Source: Pseudomonadota bacterium
GTDB taxonomy: Bacteria; Pseudomonadota; Gammaproteobacteria; Steroidobacterales; Steroidobacteraceae
Length of the DNA stretch: 64,000 nt
Assembly (NCBI GenBank): GCA_021822385.1
Contig: JAKARC010000005.1
Coordinates: forward strand, 1 to 64,000
Direction of reading: 5' to 3'
Under the pieces are notes generated by a model. The model searched no databases. It saw only the letters and a program-made list of their open reading frames with translations, and was not told the DNA's origin. Made by a program: the position numbers and the translations under genes. Position 1 is the first letter of the stretch. Each line of letters opens with the position of its first letter. Shown piece by piece: positions 20,847 through 31,034 of this stretch.

Positions 20847-23564
20847 GTGAACCGAAGCGACATTCAATTCCCACCCGAGCACGCGGCCTTACGCGCCGAC
20901 GTGCATGCGCTCGGGGAGCTGATCGGGCAGATCGTGCGCGAACAGGGCGGCGAGGCGCTGTTCGAGCTGGTCGAGCTCGATCGACGCGCGGCCATTGCCC
21001 GCCGTGATGGGGATGCGCAGGCGGCCGCCGAACTCACCGCCTCCGTTCACGACCGTCCACCGGCACTCGCGCACGATCTGCTGCGCGCCTTCTCGCTGTG
21101 GTTCCGCACGATCAATCTCGCCGAAAACGTGCATCGCGTCCGACGGCGGCGCGAGTACTTCCGCGACAGCGACCATCCTCAGCCCGGCGGGGTCGAAAGC
21201 GCCCTGCTCGCGCTGCGCGAGCGCGGCATGAGCCTGGAGGAGACCCTCGCGCTGATCGGATCGCTGCACATCGAGCCGGTCTTCTCCGCCCACGCCCTGC
21301 ATGCGACGCGCCGCTCCCTGCTGCGCAAGCAGCAGCGGGTGGCGCAACGGCTGTTCGAGCAACTCGACACCACGCTGATTGCGCAAGAGCGGCGTACCCT
21401 GTGGGACCGGATCCGTTTCGAACTCACCACCGTGTGGCAGACCGAGGAGCTGCCCCGCCAGCGCTTGACCGTGGGCGATGAGCGCGAACACGTCGTGTTT
21501 TACCTGATCGAGATCCTGTACCGGGTCCTGCCCGCTTTTTATGAGGAAATCGCGCTCGCGCTCGGCAAGGTGTTCGCCGTGCCCGCGGAGTCGATCGAGC
21601 TGCCGTGCATCCTGCGCTTCGGCTCCTGGGTGGGCAGCGACATGGACGGGCATACCGACGTACACGCCAAGACCATCCGTGAAACCCTGGCCCGCCATCA
21701 GCATGCGCTCCTCGGCGCCTATATCGCCGAGTGCGAGCAGCTCGCAGTACAGCTCTCACAGGGCGAGCGGCGCATCGGCATCGCGCCGGAACTGATCAAG
21801 CGGATCGAGGATTACGCATGGCTCGCGGCCCGCGCGCGGCCGACGCTCGGCGCGCGCCGCGAACGCATGCCCTATCGGCTGTTCCTCGCTCAGGTCGCAC
21901 TGCGATTGCGCGACACCCAGGACGGCCGGGTCAACGGTTACGGCAACGCCCGCCAGCTGCGCGAGGACATCGAGCTGATCGCCGCGAGTCTCGCGGCCAA
22001 TCAGGGCACGCACGCCGGTCTGTTTCAGATCCGCCGCCTGCTGCGCCGCATCGATACGTTCGGCTTCCACCTCGCCAGTCTCGATGTGCGGCAACACGCC
22101 GGCGTTCTGCACAGCATCATCGCGCAGGGCTGCGACGATGCGCTCTGGCCGCAGCGCCCGCGCGCCGAGCGCACGCGTCTGCTGGTCGAGGCGCTCACGA
22201 AGGACCTCGGCCCACGCGTCGAACTTGGCCCGCTCGCGCGCCGTACGCTCGCGGTGTTCGAAACCTTCGCGAAAATGCGACATCGCTACGGCGCCGAGGC
22301 CATTGGGTCGTTCGTGGTCAGCGGCACGGAGGGCGTCGACGATGTGCTCGCGGCATTGCTGCTTGCGCGCTGGTCAGCCGTATTCGACCGCAGCAGCGGC
22401 GAGGTCAGCCTGGATATCGCCCCGCAACTCGAGTCGATCAGCGCGCTCGAGCACAGCGCCTCGATCATGCAGGCACTGCTCGCCGAACCGGTCTACCGGC
22501 GCCACCTGGAGAGCCGCGGTGGCCGCCAGCACGTGCTGATCGGCTACTCGGACAGCAACATGGATGCGGGTCTGTGCGCGTCACGCTTCGCCATCCATCA
22601 GGCCCAACGCGCCCTCGCCGAGACGCTGGCGGCGTCGCACCAGCAATTCGCGCTGATGCATGTACGCGGAGCCAGCCTGACGCGCGGCGGCGGGCGCGTC
22701 GATCGCCTGGTGCGATCGGTGCCCGCGGGGCTGTCGAACGGCGTGCTGCGCCTGCGCGAGCAGGGGGAGACCATCCGGCTCGGCTACGGCTTGCGTCCGA
22801 TCGCCATGCGTACGCTCGAGCGGGCATTCCATGCCCTCACCCTGGCGAGCGCCGAGCGCCTGCCGCGTCCCGCCGCGGCGCAGCACATTGCCTGCGCAAC
22901 GACGCTGGCGGCAGCCAGTCGGGACGCCTACCGCGCCCTCGTGCACGCGCAGCCCGAGTTCCACGAATTCTTCCGTGCCGTGACGCCGATCGATGTCATC
23001 GAGCGCATGCGGGTCGGCTCGCGCACCATGCATCGTGCCGACGGCACCGGCATCGGCAAGCTCCTGCCCCTGCCATGGGTGTTCGCCTGGACGCAGACGC
23101 GCCACCTTTTGCCGGCATGGTTTGGCGCCGGCTCCGGTCTCAGGGCCGCCTGCGCCCGTCACGGTGCCGAGCAGGTGCGCGCCGCGTATGAGGAGTGGTA
23201 TTTCCTGCACAACCTCGTCGACGATATCGAGGTCATGTTGGCGCGCGCCGATCTGGACATCGCCGCCGCCTATCTGCGGCTCGTGCCGGAGGGCCTGCGG
23301 CATTTTGCCGCAGCCATCCGCGCCGAATACGAGCTCACCTGCGCCCAGGTGCTCAGCCTGAAGAACATCGGCGCCCTGCTCGAGCGCGACCCGACACAGC
23401 AGCTCAGCATTCGGTTGCGCAATCCCTATGTCGATCCGATGAACCTGATGCAGGTCGATCTGTTGGCACGCTGGCGTGGCAGTGATCGCGCCGACCCCGA
23501 GCTGCTCGAGGCGCTGCTGATGAGCATCGCGGGTATCGTTCAGGGCCTGCAAAGCACAGGCTAG
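20847..23564 (+). CDS. ppc: Phosphoenolpyruvate carboxylase
   Basis: FSAHALHATRRSLLRKQQRV, WVGSDMDGHTDV, VLIGYSDSNMDAGLCASRFAIHQAQ, HVRGASLTRGGGRVDR; GTG start. Confidence 0.93.
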   Translation: MNRSDIQFPPEHAALRADVHALGELIGQIVREQGGEALFELVELDRRAAIARRDGDAQAAAELTASVHDRPPALAHDLLRAFSLWFRTINLAENVHRVRRRREYFRDSDHPQPGGVESALLALRERGMSLEETLALIGSLHIEPVFSAHALHATRRSLLRKQQRVAQRLFEQLDTTLIAQERRTLWDRIRFELTTVWQTEELPRQRLTVGDEREHVVFYLIEILYRVLPAFYEEIALALGKVFAVPAESIELPCILRFGSWVGSDMDGHTDVHAKTIRETLARHQHALLGAYIAECEQLAVQLSQGERRIGIAPELIKRIEDYAWLAARARPTLGARRERMPYRLFLAQVALRLRDTQDGRVNGYGNARQLREDIELIAASLAANQGTHAGLFQIRRLLRRIDTFGFHLASLDVRQHAGVLHSIIAQGCDDALWPQRPRAERTRLLVEALTKDLGPRVELGPLARRTLAVFETFAKMRHRYGAEAIGSFVVSGTEGVDDVLAALLLARWSAVFDRSSGEVSLDIAPQLESISALEHSASIMQALLAEPVYRRHLESRGGRQHVLIGYSDSNMDAGLCASRFAIHQAQRALAETLAASHQQFALMHVRGASLTRGGGRVDRLVRSVPAGLSNGVLRLREQGETIRLGYGLRPIAMRTLERAFHALTLASAERLPRPAAAQHIACATTLAAASRDAYRALVHAQPEFHEFFRAVTPIDVIERMRVGSRTMHRADGTGIGKLLPLPWVFAWTQTRHLLPAWFGAGSGLRAACARHGAEQVRAAYEEWYFLHNLVDDIEVMLARADLDIAAAYLRLVPEGLRHFAAAIRAEYELTCAQVLSLKNIGALLERDPTQQLSIRLRNPYVDPMNLMQVDLLARWRGSDRADPELLEALLMSIAGIVQGLQSTG

Positions 23565-23572
23565 AGGCCGCA

Positions 23573-24061
23573 ATGATCGAGATCCAGCCGGCCTGTCCGG
23601 CCGATGTGCCGCAGATCCTGCAATTCATTCATGAGCTCGCACGTTTCGAGCATCTCGAGCAGCACGTGCGCGCCACGGTAACCGATCTCGAGACGGCATT
23701 GTTCGGCCCCCGCCCCTGTGCCGAGGTGCTGCTTGCCCGCCTTGACGGTGCGCCGGTCGGCTTCGCGCTCTTCTTTCCCAACTTCTCGACATTCAACGGA
23801 CGTGCGGGCATCCATCTGGAAGACCTGTACGTCACGGCCCACGCCCGCGGCCGGGGCGTCGGGCGCGCCTTGCTGCAAGCGCTGGCCCGTATCGCCGTCG
23901 CGCGACAGTGTGTTCGCATCGATTGGGAGGTGCTCGCCTGGAACGAACGCGCGCTCGAGTTCTACCGTGCCCTCGGCGCGCAGGCGCTCGACGATTGGCG
24001 GCTGTTGCGCCTCGGCGGCGCGGCGCTCGCGCGCCTCGGGGAGGATCTGAACGCGCGCTGA
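23573..24061 (+). CDS. GNAT family N-acetyltransferase
   Basis: IHLEDLYVTAHARGRGVGRALLQALARIAVARQCVRIDWEVLAWNERALEFYRALGAQALDDW. Confidence 0.92.
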   Translation: MIEIQPACPADVPQILQFIHELARFEHLEQHVRATVTDLETALFGPRPCAEVLLARLDGAPVGFALFFPNFSTFNGRAGIHLEDLYVTAHARGRGVGRALLQALARIAVARQCVRIDWEVLAWNERALEFYRALGAQALDDWRLLRLGGAALARLGEDLNAR

Positions 24062-24202
24062 ACCACAGCGGCCCGGCTCGCGTCCAACTCCCCTCGCCGG
24101 GTTTTCTGCGGTAAGCTTGCGCGATCGGGCTGAGCGTAGTTGTATGCGCGGCGCACATTGCGATTCGCGTTCGATCCGCCCGAACATCGGAGTAAACCTG
24201 AC

Positions 24203-25027
24203 ATGCGCATTCGTACTCGTCTGTCTGCGGCGCTGGCCGGAATGGTGTTTGCGCTCGCGACCGTCGTGGCGCACGCCCAGGCCCTGGAGGAGGGCCGCCT
24301 GTTGCTCGCCACACAGGTCTTGAACGATTTGCGGGGTACCCGCGACCAGGGCATTCCCAGCTGGCTGCTGCAGCGCGCCTACGCCGTCGCCGTATTCCCC
24401 GGGGTGACCAAGGTGGCTTTCTTTTTCGGCGGCCGGTTCGGTCACGGCGTGCTGGTCGAACGCACCCCGAGCGGTCAGTTCTCCGACCCGGTGTTCGTCA
24501 CGATTGCGGGCGGCAGTTTCGGGTTCCAATGGGGCGTGCAGAAGACCGATCTGGTGCTGGTGTTCACCTCACGCCAGGGCGTCTCGGGCTTGAGCGGGGG
24601 CAAGATCACCCTGGGCGCCGATGCCTCGGTGGCCGCCGGTCCGATCGGTCGGGAAGCATCCGCGGCGACGGTGCAGACGTTCGACGCCGGCGTGTATTCG
24701 TATTCCCACAACAAGGGATTGTTTGCCGGGGTGTCGATCAACGGCGCCGAACTGACCACCGATCACGGCGCCGATGCCGCCTTCTACGGCAACCCCGACG
24801 TGCGCGCCTCGCAGATTCTCTCTGGCGCGATCACGACCGGAAATTCGTCGGCGGTTCAGTTCGTCGATGCGGTGGATACGGCCTGCGGGCTGCCGGCCGT
24901 CCCAATCCAGGCCGGGGTGCCGGCAACCACAACAACACCGGCCGCGAGCGCAGGGCCGTCGAACTCGACGACACAGGCTTTCCCGCTCGAGCAGCAGAAT
25001 TCCGGCAGCAGCAATCCGCCGAATTGA
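24203..25027 (+). CDS. Secreted lipid-binding SYLF (Ysc84) domain protein
   Basis: RAYAVAVFPGVTKVAFFFGGRFGHGVLVERT...GKITLGADASVAAGPIGREASA. Confidence 0.85.
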   Translation: MRIRTRLSAALAGMVFALATVVAHAQALEEGRLLLATQVLNDLRGTRDQGIPSWLLQRAYAVAVFPGVTKVAFFFGGRFGHGVLVERTPSGQFSDPVFVTIAGGSFGFQWGVQKTDLVLVFTSRQGVSGLSGGKITLGADASVAAGPIGREASAATVQTFDAGVYSYSHNKGLFAGVSINGAELTTDHGADAAFYGNPDVRASQILSGAITTGNSSAVQFVDAVDTACGLPAVPIQAGVPATTTTPAASAGPSNSTTQAFPLEQQNSGSSNPPN

Positions 25028-25063
25028 TCGCGCACACCGCGAGGGGATGACTCCTCCGGGCGC

Positions 25064-25606
25064 TCAGCGACCCTGGTGCGCGGGAGGAACCGGGAAGAGG
25101 ACATCAGCGCTCAGGTAGGTGCCGATGTCGATCAAATGAGGCACGCAGCTCGCGCGCAGAACGATGTCGCGGGCGGGGAAGACCGGCAGTACCTTGTGCC
25201 GGAACTGCGCGGCCAGGTCGCAGTCTCCGGCCTGCTCGAGGCTGGCCCGGCCCGAGATCAGCACCACCTTGCGCCACGCGGCCGCGACATGCGGCTGGCC
25301 CGCGGCCGCCGGAACGAGCACTTGCAGCGTCGCGTCCACGCCGGGTGAGGATTGCGGCCCGATGCCGGCGCAGCCAATTTCACGAACATGAACATCGCGG
25401 GCACCGAGCCGCAACAACATGTTCTCGATCTGATTGCGCAGACCATCGCAGGTAAACCGCGTTGTGAAGCTCTGGTAGAAGAATTGCACGTGCCGGCGGA
25501 CCCAGACGGCAGGCACTGGCGGTGCTGCCCAGGCGGGCACGGACAACAGGACGCTCAGCGTCGCAAGGACGGGCAGAACGGAACGAGACAGGCCTCGGAT
25601 ACGCAT
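25064..25606 (-). CDS. Hypothetical secreted protein; paralogue of 25651..26223
   Basis: Signal peptide; PAVWVRRHVQFFYQSFTTRFTCDGLRNQIENMLLRLGARDVHVREIGC. Confidence 0.75.
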   Translation of the reverse strand: MRIRGLSRSVLPVLATLSVLLSVPAWAAPPVPAVWVRRHVQFFYQSFTTRFTCDGLRNQIENMLLRLGARDVHVREIGCAGIGPQSSPGVDATLQVLVPAAAGQPHVAAAWRKVVLISGRASLEQAGDCDLAAQFRHKVLPVFPARDIVLRASCVPHLIDIGTYLSADVLFPVPPAHQGR

Positions 25607-25650
25607 GGCGGGACCCTCCACACTCTCGGATTTCCCGACTATAAGCCCCT

Positions 25651-26223
25651 TCAGCGGCTCCGGTGCAGTGACTGGTGAGGCTCAGCTCGCGCCTGCGCCG
25701 GCTCGAGCACTTCGGCGCTGAGATAGGTGCCTGGGTTCACCTCATACGGCACGCAGGGCGCTTGCAGATCAATGGCGCGGGCCGCGAACACCGGCAGGAA
25801 CACGCGGCGGAATTCCGCCACCAGCTCGCACTGCCCGCCCTGACGATAGCCGCCGCCTGAAGCGAGGACCACTTTGTGCCAGCGCGCCCCGACACGCGCC
25901 GCCCCGGCGGCAGCCCGGGTGGCTGGGATCAGGACCCGCATCGATACCGAAACCCCGGGAAAAGGCTCCGGACGCCCATTCCCGTACACACAGCCCTCCT
26001 CGCGCACCTTCAGATCCCGGGCGCCCAGCCGGGTGAGCAGCCGGACGATCTCATCGTGCAGACCACCGCAGCTGTAGCGCGTGGTGAAGCCCCGGTAGAC
26101 GAACTGCACCTGCCGCGGCACCCAGACCGCAGGCACCGCTCCCCCCGCCGCAAACGCGGGGGCACAAATAACGCCCGCCGCAAGCGCGGCGAGGGCGCAT
26201 CGAATCCATCGAGTCGGCTGCAT
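25651..26223 (-). CDS. Hypothetical secreted protein; paralogue of 25064..25606
   Basis: Signal peptide; PAVWVPRQVQFVYRGFTTRYSCGGLHDEIVRLLTRLGARDLKVREEGC. Confidence 0.75.
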   Translation of the reverse strand: MQPTRWIRCALAALAAGVICAPAFAAGGAVPAVWVPRQVQFVYRGFTTRYSCGGLHDEIVRLLTRLGARDLKVREEGCVYGNGRPEPFPGVSVSMRVLIPATRAAAGAARVGARWHKVVLASGGGYRQGGQCELVAEFRRVFLPVFAARAIDLQAPCVPYEVNPGTYLSAEVLEPAQARAEPHQSLHRSR

Positions 26224-26298
26224 CGCGGCCTCCTCAACCGTCAGGGTCAACACAGTATAGACCCGCCGCCGCCGCGCGGGTTCACCGCCGCGCGGACC

Positions 26299-26655
26299 TC
26301 AGCGCACGTATGGCGAGATCACCATGCATACCACCGTAACCGAAAGCAGCACAGCGGCGATCCGCTGTCCACGCGTCGGATGCATTCGGTACATGCCGCC
26401 CTGCACGCCCGCGGCGATCAGCGCGCACAGTGCGCCCAGGCCGAGCGTATCGGCCATCGGACCGTGTGCTCCGCGGATCAGCAGCCCCCAGAGCCCAAGC
26501 CCTGCGGCCACCGCGAGCACGGCCGCACTCATTTGCGCACGGAAGAGCTTGCGGGTGAGCGTGAGATCCGAATGCGTCAGGGCCAGTGTGGAGCCCACCC
26601 AGAACACGCCGGCGAGCGCATGCACGGCCACCAGGATCATCACGACGATCGCCAT
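26299..26655 (-). CDS. Small integral membrane protein
   Basis: 118 aa, several hydrophobic segments (MAIVVMILVAVHALAGVFWVGSTLALT...LLSVTVVCMVISPYVR). Confidence 0.68.
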   Translation of the reverse strand: MAIVVMILVAVHALAGVFWVGSTLALTHSDLTLTRKLFRAQMSAAVLAVAAGLGLWGLLIRGAHGPMADTLGLGALCALIAAGVQGGMYRMHPTRGQRIAAVLLSVTVVCMVISPYVR

Positions 26656-26827
26656 TGCTCAGATCTCCCCGTCAGGCTGATGACACCCGCTCGGTGCACG
26701 ATGGGCCGAACCCCCGCGGGTCCACCCGGATCTTCGCCAGGTCCCCCGGATGATACTCCGCCTCAGCGCTGTCCCCACCCTCCATGCCGCGCACCGAACA
26801 CCGCGCCAATCCCAGACCGCTCGCAGC

Positions 26828-27490
26828 CTACGCCCGCCGTCCCGCCAGTGACTGCGCGAATGCGTAGGGCACGCCGCAGCCGCCGAGACCGCAGTACCCG
26901 TCCGGGTTCTTCGCCAGATACTGCTGGTGGTAGTCCTCCGCATAGTAGAAGGCGGGGACCGGTGCAATCTGCGTCGTGATGCGGCCACGACCGGCGGCCG
27001 TGAGCAGCGCCTGATAGGTATCGCGCGACGCCTCTGCCGCCGCGCGCTGCGCCGCGTCGGCGGTAAAGATCACGGAGCGGTATTGCGTTCCCTCGTCAGC
27101 CCCCTGACGCATGCCCTGGGTGGGATCATGAGACTCCCAGAATGCCCGCAGCAGTGCGTCGTAGCCGATGCGCTTGGGGTCAAAGACGACCCGCACGACC
27201 TCGGCATGGCCAGTCAACCCCGAGCAGACTTCGCGGTAGGTTGGATTTGGGGTCAACCCGCCCGCATAGCCGACTGCGGTGACATAGACACCGGGCATCT
27301 GCCAGAACAACCGCTCCGCGCCCCAAAAGCACCCCATGCCGAACAGAGCGATGTGCAGGCCTGCAGGGAAAGGCTCGATCATGCGCTGGCCCGTGACCGC
27401 GTGCGTCGCGGTGACCTCGATCGGGGTCGTGCGTCCGGGCAGCGCCTCGGCCGCACTCGGCAAAGTCAATCGTTTGTGCACTGCGTTCAT
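26828..27490 (-). CDS. msrA: Peptide-methionine (S)-S-oxide reductase
   Basis: [31 protein letters not shown] (GCFWG), [26 protein letters not shown]. Confidence 0.94.
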   Translation of the reverse strand: MNAVHKRLTLPSAAEALPGRTTPIEVTATHAVTGQRMIEPFPAGLHIALFGMGCFWGAERLFWQMPGVYVTAVGYAGGLTPNPTYREVCSGLTGHAEVVRVVFDPKRIGYDALLRAFWESHDPTQGMRQGADEGTQYRSVIFTADAAQRAAAEASRDTYQALLTAAGRGRITTQIAPVPAFYYAEDYHQQYLAKNPDGYCGLGGCGVPYAFAQSLAGRRA

Positions 27491-27576
27491 CCGCACCTTC
27501 CTCCACCCCGTCATCATACTCTGTCCGCGCATCCGGCTTGCGCCCGGTGGGGCCGGCGCCGTAAGCTTCGCGCGCG

Positions 27577-27864
27577 ATGGGAATCAGCCAGGCACAAAAC
27601 CTCAAGACAGCCCCTGCGCAACAGCCGCGACCTTATGGGGTACGTGTGAGCCTGCTGCCCGGGGATCCGTTCCGCACACTCGTCGGGCCCGAATGGCACC
27701 GCCTGCACTGGTATGCCAGCGCGGCCGAACGCGACGCCGCGCTCGCCGAGATGAGCCGGCGCCACCTGTACTCGCGTGCCGGCGACAAGCCCGCGCTGCG
27801 CTTCGAGAAGGTCGACAGCCCGCTCGACGGTGCGGCTCAGAACGTGCGCCCGAGAAACAGGTAA
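27577..27864 (+). CDS. Hypothetical protein, 95 aa
   Basis: Intergenic-oriented ORF whose 3' end overlaps the convergent patatin gene by 28 nt. Confidence 0.45.
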   Translation: MGISQAQNLKTAPAQQPRPYGVRVSLLPGDPFRTLVGPEWHRLHWYASAAERDAALAEMSRRHLYSRAGDKPALRFEKVDSPLDGAAQNVRPRNR

Positions 27865-30149
27865 AACGACTGCTCGCCGTGGTCGTCGAAGCCGGTGCCG
27901 AGGTACACCGGCCCGAGAAACGTCTGCAGTCCAAGAAACACGCTCTGGTCCTCGTGTAGATTGCGCCAACGGATGTCGCTCATGTTCCGCCACACATTGC
28001 CGGCTTCGAGCGAGGCGCCCAGATAGATCGGTACGCCGAGATAACCCGGCCCGCCGCGATCGATCTCGCGGTAGAACACCACTCGGGCGATACCGTAGTG
28101 CGGCCCGTACAGCGAGTACTGCCGCAGTCCCGACAGATTGAGAAATCCGCCCAGCGGAAACTCCATCTCGAGATCCGTGGGGCGGTCAAGGAGGCTGCCG
28201 GCGGAAGCCGAGAATGCCAGCGTGTTGCGACTACGCCAGGTATGCGCCGCCAGGAAATTGAATGTCACCCGATTGTAGCTCGACTGTCCGCCGAGCACCT
28301 GGTGCGCGCTCGACCATTGTAGACGGGCCTGCTCGCCGGAGTGTGGGAAGTCGATATTGTCGAGCGTGTCATAGCTGAAGCGCACGAAATAGGTGACCGA
28401 GCCGAGCGGCTGCAGGGCCGGAAACGGCAGCAACGGATCGGACGGATCGCCCACGTTCAGCCGCGAGTGTCCCTCCTCCCGGTACACTCCCGCGCGCACC
28501 TCGCCCCAATTGCCGAACTGCTTGCCGATGTCCAGGCCGTAGCGAAAGGTGTGCACGCGGTAGTCGGCCCGTTCGCGCTGGCCGACCACATACGGCAGGT
28601 CGCTCGCCTGCACGGAAATGCGCGGCATCACGAACCACCCGGAGAACTTCGAGAACGGCAGATAGATCTCGCTCGCGAGCCGGGTGGTCTGACCGATCTC
28701 GCCATCGGTGACCCACTCCCCTCCCGGGCGGGTGATTTCCGACATGACGTAGCGGGCCGCCGCCTCGTAGGTGGCATCGCCGGCGAAGTCATCGCGCAGA
28801 CTCAACCCGAAACGCAGGTAATTCGGCCCGATGGAGGCGCCGCGCGCATCGATGAGCAGGCCGTAGCGCGTGCCGCGGCGCACGAGTTGGTACTCGAGCG
28901 TATCGAGTCCGCCAAGACCGTACACCGCCGTGATGCGCCGGGCGATCGCATTCGGGTTCAGCCGCTTGCCGATCATGTCGCTGAAGAGGCGCTCGAGCGG
29001 CGCGGAGAACTGCCGCGTACCGGTTTCGACCTCGACGAAGGCAATGCGAGGCGGCGGCCGGCGCAGCGCCGCGCGGCGCCGCTGGTAGCGCCGGTACGCG
29101 GCCGGGCTCACCGCAAACTGCTCGAGCCGCCGCCGCATGCGCCAGGCCGCCGCCTCGCCGAGCGCCAGCAGTCGGTTGACGTCGCCGAAATCAAACGAGG
29201 AAATGCCGTGGAGATTGGGGCGAATCAAAACGTCCTGCGGACCGAGGGTGGCGAGCTCACGGTTGGACTTGCGTGCCATCAGGATCGCGAGCGCCTGGGC
29301 ACTGATGCCCGCCACACCGTTCAGCCGCGCCAGCGGCTGCAGTGGGTAGCTCACGTCGACCACGATCAGCACGTTCACGCCCATGGCGCGCGCGACGTCG
29401 ATCGGCACATTGTCCGTAAGTCCGCCATCGACCAACAGCCGGCCGCCGCGCGGCACGGGCGCGAACACTCCGGGGGCCGACATACTGGCGCGCATGGCGC
29501 TCACCAGATCGCCGGAACGCATCACGACTTCCTTGCCGTTGGCGAGGTTGGTCGCCACAGCGCGAAACGGCGTAGGCAGATCATTGAAATTGGTGATGCG
29601 TGCGACCGGCAGGGTCAGGCGGCTTAAGATCTCGGTGAGACTCTGCCCCTGGATCAAGCCCTGCGGCAGCACCAGATGCCAGTGTTTGACGCCAATGCGG
29701 AAATGCACCAGGAAGTTCTCGTCTTCCTCCTTGCGGCGCAGCGTCAGATCCTGCCGGGGCGGTTGATCGCGGAACGCCTCGCGCCAGTCGAGCGAGCGCA
29801 CCATGGCGGCAATCTGCCCGGCCGTGAGGCCGCTCGCATAGAGCCCGCCCACCACCGCGCCCATGCTCGTTCCGGCGATGGCATCGATGGGCACGTGCAG
29901 CCGCTGCAGGACCTCGAGCACCCCGATCTCGGCAATGCCCCGGGCCCCGCCGCCGGAGAGCACCAGGCCAATGCGCGGCGGGCCGTGGCCTGTAACGTAC
30001 ACTCCGGGCGGTACTGCGCAGCGTATCGCCACGGCAGGCGCGCAGGGCGCGCGCCGCGGCAGCGCGGCGTGCGCCACGGCCGCGAACCACACGCAGGCCG
30101 TCAGTCCGAGAGCCCCGAGCCGAATACCGGCCGTCTCTGCGCGCATCAT
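27837..30149 (-). CDS. Patatin-like phospholipase with C-terminal outer-membrane beta-barrel (PlpD/type Vd-like)
   Basis: IGLVLSGGGARGIAEIGVLEVL, GTSMGAVVGGLYASG, LLVDGGLTDNVPIDVA; C-terminal POTRA-like/BamA-type region ending FYLFLGRTF. Confidence 0.88.
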   Translation of the reverse strand: MMRAETAGIRLGALGLTACVWFAAVAHAALPRRAPCAPAVAIRCAVPPGVYVTGHGPPRIGLVLSGGGARGIAEIGVLEVLQRLHVPIDAIAGTSMGAVVGGLYASGLTAGQIAAMVRSLDWREAFRDQPPRQDLTLRRKEEDENFLVHFRIGVKHWHLVLPQGLIQGQSLTEILSRLTLPVARITNFNDLPTPFRAVATNLANGKEVVMRSGDLVSAMRASMSAPGVFAPVPRGGRLLVDGGLTDNVPIDVARAMGVNVLIVVDVSYPLQPLARLNGVAGISAQALAILMARKSNRELATLGPQDVLIRPNLHGISSFDFGDVNRLLALGEAAAWRMRRRLEQFAVSPAAYRRYQRRRAALRRPPPRIAFVEVETGTRQFSAPLERLFSDMIGKRLNPNAIARRITAVYGLGGLDTLEYQLVRRGTRYGLLIDARGASIGPNYLRFGLSLRDDFAGDATYEAAARYVMSEITRPGGEWVTDGEIGQTTRLASEIYLPFSKFSGWFVMPRISVQASDLPYVVGQRERADYRVHTFRYGLDIGKQFGNWGEVRAGVYREEGHSRLNVGDPSDPLLPFPALQPLGSVTYFVRFSYDTLDNIDFPHSGEQARLQWSSAHQVLGGQSSYNRVTFNFLAAHTWRSRNTLAFSASAGSLLDRPTDLEMEFPLGGFLNLSGLRQYSLYGPHYGIARVVFYREIDRGGPGYLGVPIYLGASLEAGNVWRNMSDIRWRNLHEDQSVFLGLQTFLGPVYLGTGFDDHGEQSFYLFLGRTF

Positions 30150-30272
30150 GCAATGTTCCGGAGAGAATCCAGGGTATCACCGCGCCAGAGACCGGCGTCA
30201 CGCCGCCTCGCTCCCGCCGCCACGGACGCGCGCGCGATTCAGCACGCCCGATGCGGTAGGATATCAGGCTAC

Positions 30273-31010
30273 ATGACGTATCTGGCGTACGCCCTTCCCT
30301 ATATCCTGTCGCTGGCGCTGGTGGTGCATTGCATCAAGACCGGGCGCAGCTGGATCTGGGTCTTCGTGCTGATGTTCCTGCCGCTGCTCGGCGCACTGGC
30401 CTACACAGCCGTCGAGATCCTGCCGGAACTGATGCGCGGACGGTCGACGCAGCGCGCCGCGCGCGGCCTTAAGAAGGCCATCAATCCGTTCGGAGATCTG
30501 CGCCGGCTGCAGCAGGAAGCCGAGCTCACCGGCAACATCGCCAGTCGTCAGCGCTATGCCGATGAGCTGGCTCGGCACGGACGCTTCGCGGAGTCGGCGG
30601 CGCAGTACCGCGAGACGCTCACCGGCCTGTATGAGCATGACCCGAATCTGATGCTCGGACTGGCGCGCGCGCAGTTCGGCAACGGCGAGGCGTCCGCCGC
30701 CCGCGCGACTCTCGAGGCGCTGATGCAGTACAACCCCGAGTTCAACTCCCCGGAGCGGCACTTGCTGTATGCGCGCGCGCTCGAAGCCGAAGGCAACGTA
30801 CCGCGGGCACTGGAGGAATATCGCGCCCTGGCACACGCCTATCCCGGCGCCGAGGCCGCGGTGCGCTATGCCCAACTGCTGCAGCGGCAGGGGCAGCCTG
30901 ACGAGGCACGCAAGATCGCCCGGGAGCTGCTCGATCAGGCACGCCTCGCGCCGGCGCACTACCGCCGGGCGCAGCGTACGTGGCTCGAGGAAGCCACGCG
31001 TCTGTTGTAA
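30273..31010 (+). CDS. Membrane-anchored tetratricopeptide-repeat protein
   Basis: N-terminal TMs (MTYLAYALPYILSLALVVHCIK...WVFVLMFLPLLGALAYTAVEI) then TPR-like helices. Confidence 0.8.
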   Translation: MTYLAYALPYILSLALVVHCIKTGRSWIWVFVLMFLPLLGALAYTAVEILPELMRGRSTQRAARGLKKAINPFGDLRRLQQEAELTGNIASRQRYADELARHGRFAESAAQYRETLTGLYEHDPNLMLGLARAQFGNGEASAARATLEALMQYNPEFNSPERHLLYARALEAEGNVPRALEEYRALAHAYPGAEAAVRYAQLLQRQGQPDEARKIARELLDQARLAPAHYRRAQRTWLEEATRLL

Positions 31011-31034
31011 CGCACAGCGCGCACGTACCGACGG

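Noticed and set aside
21731-23191. 486-aa plus-strand ORF within ppc
   Set aside because: Out-of-frame, Arg-rich translation inside a clear ppc gene
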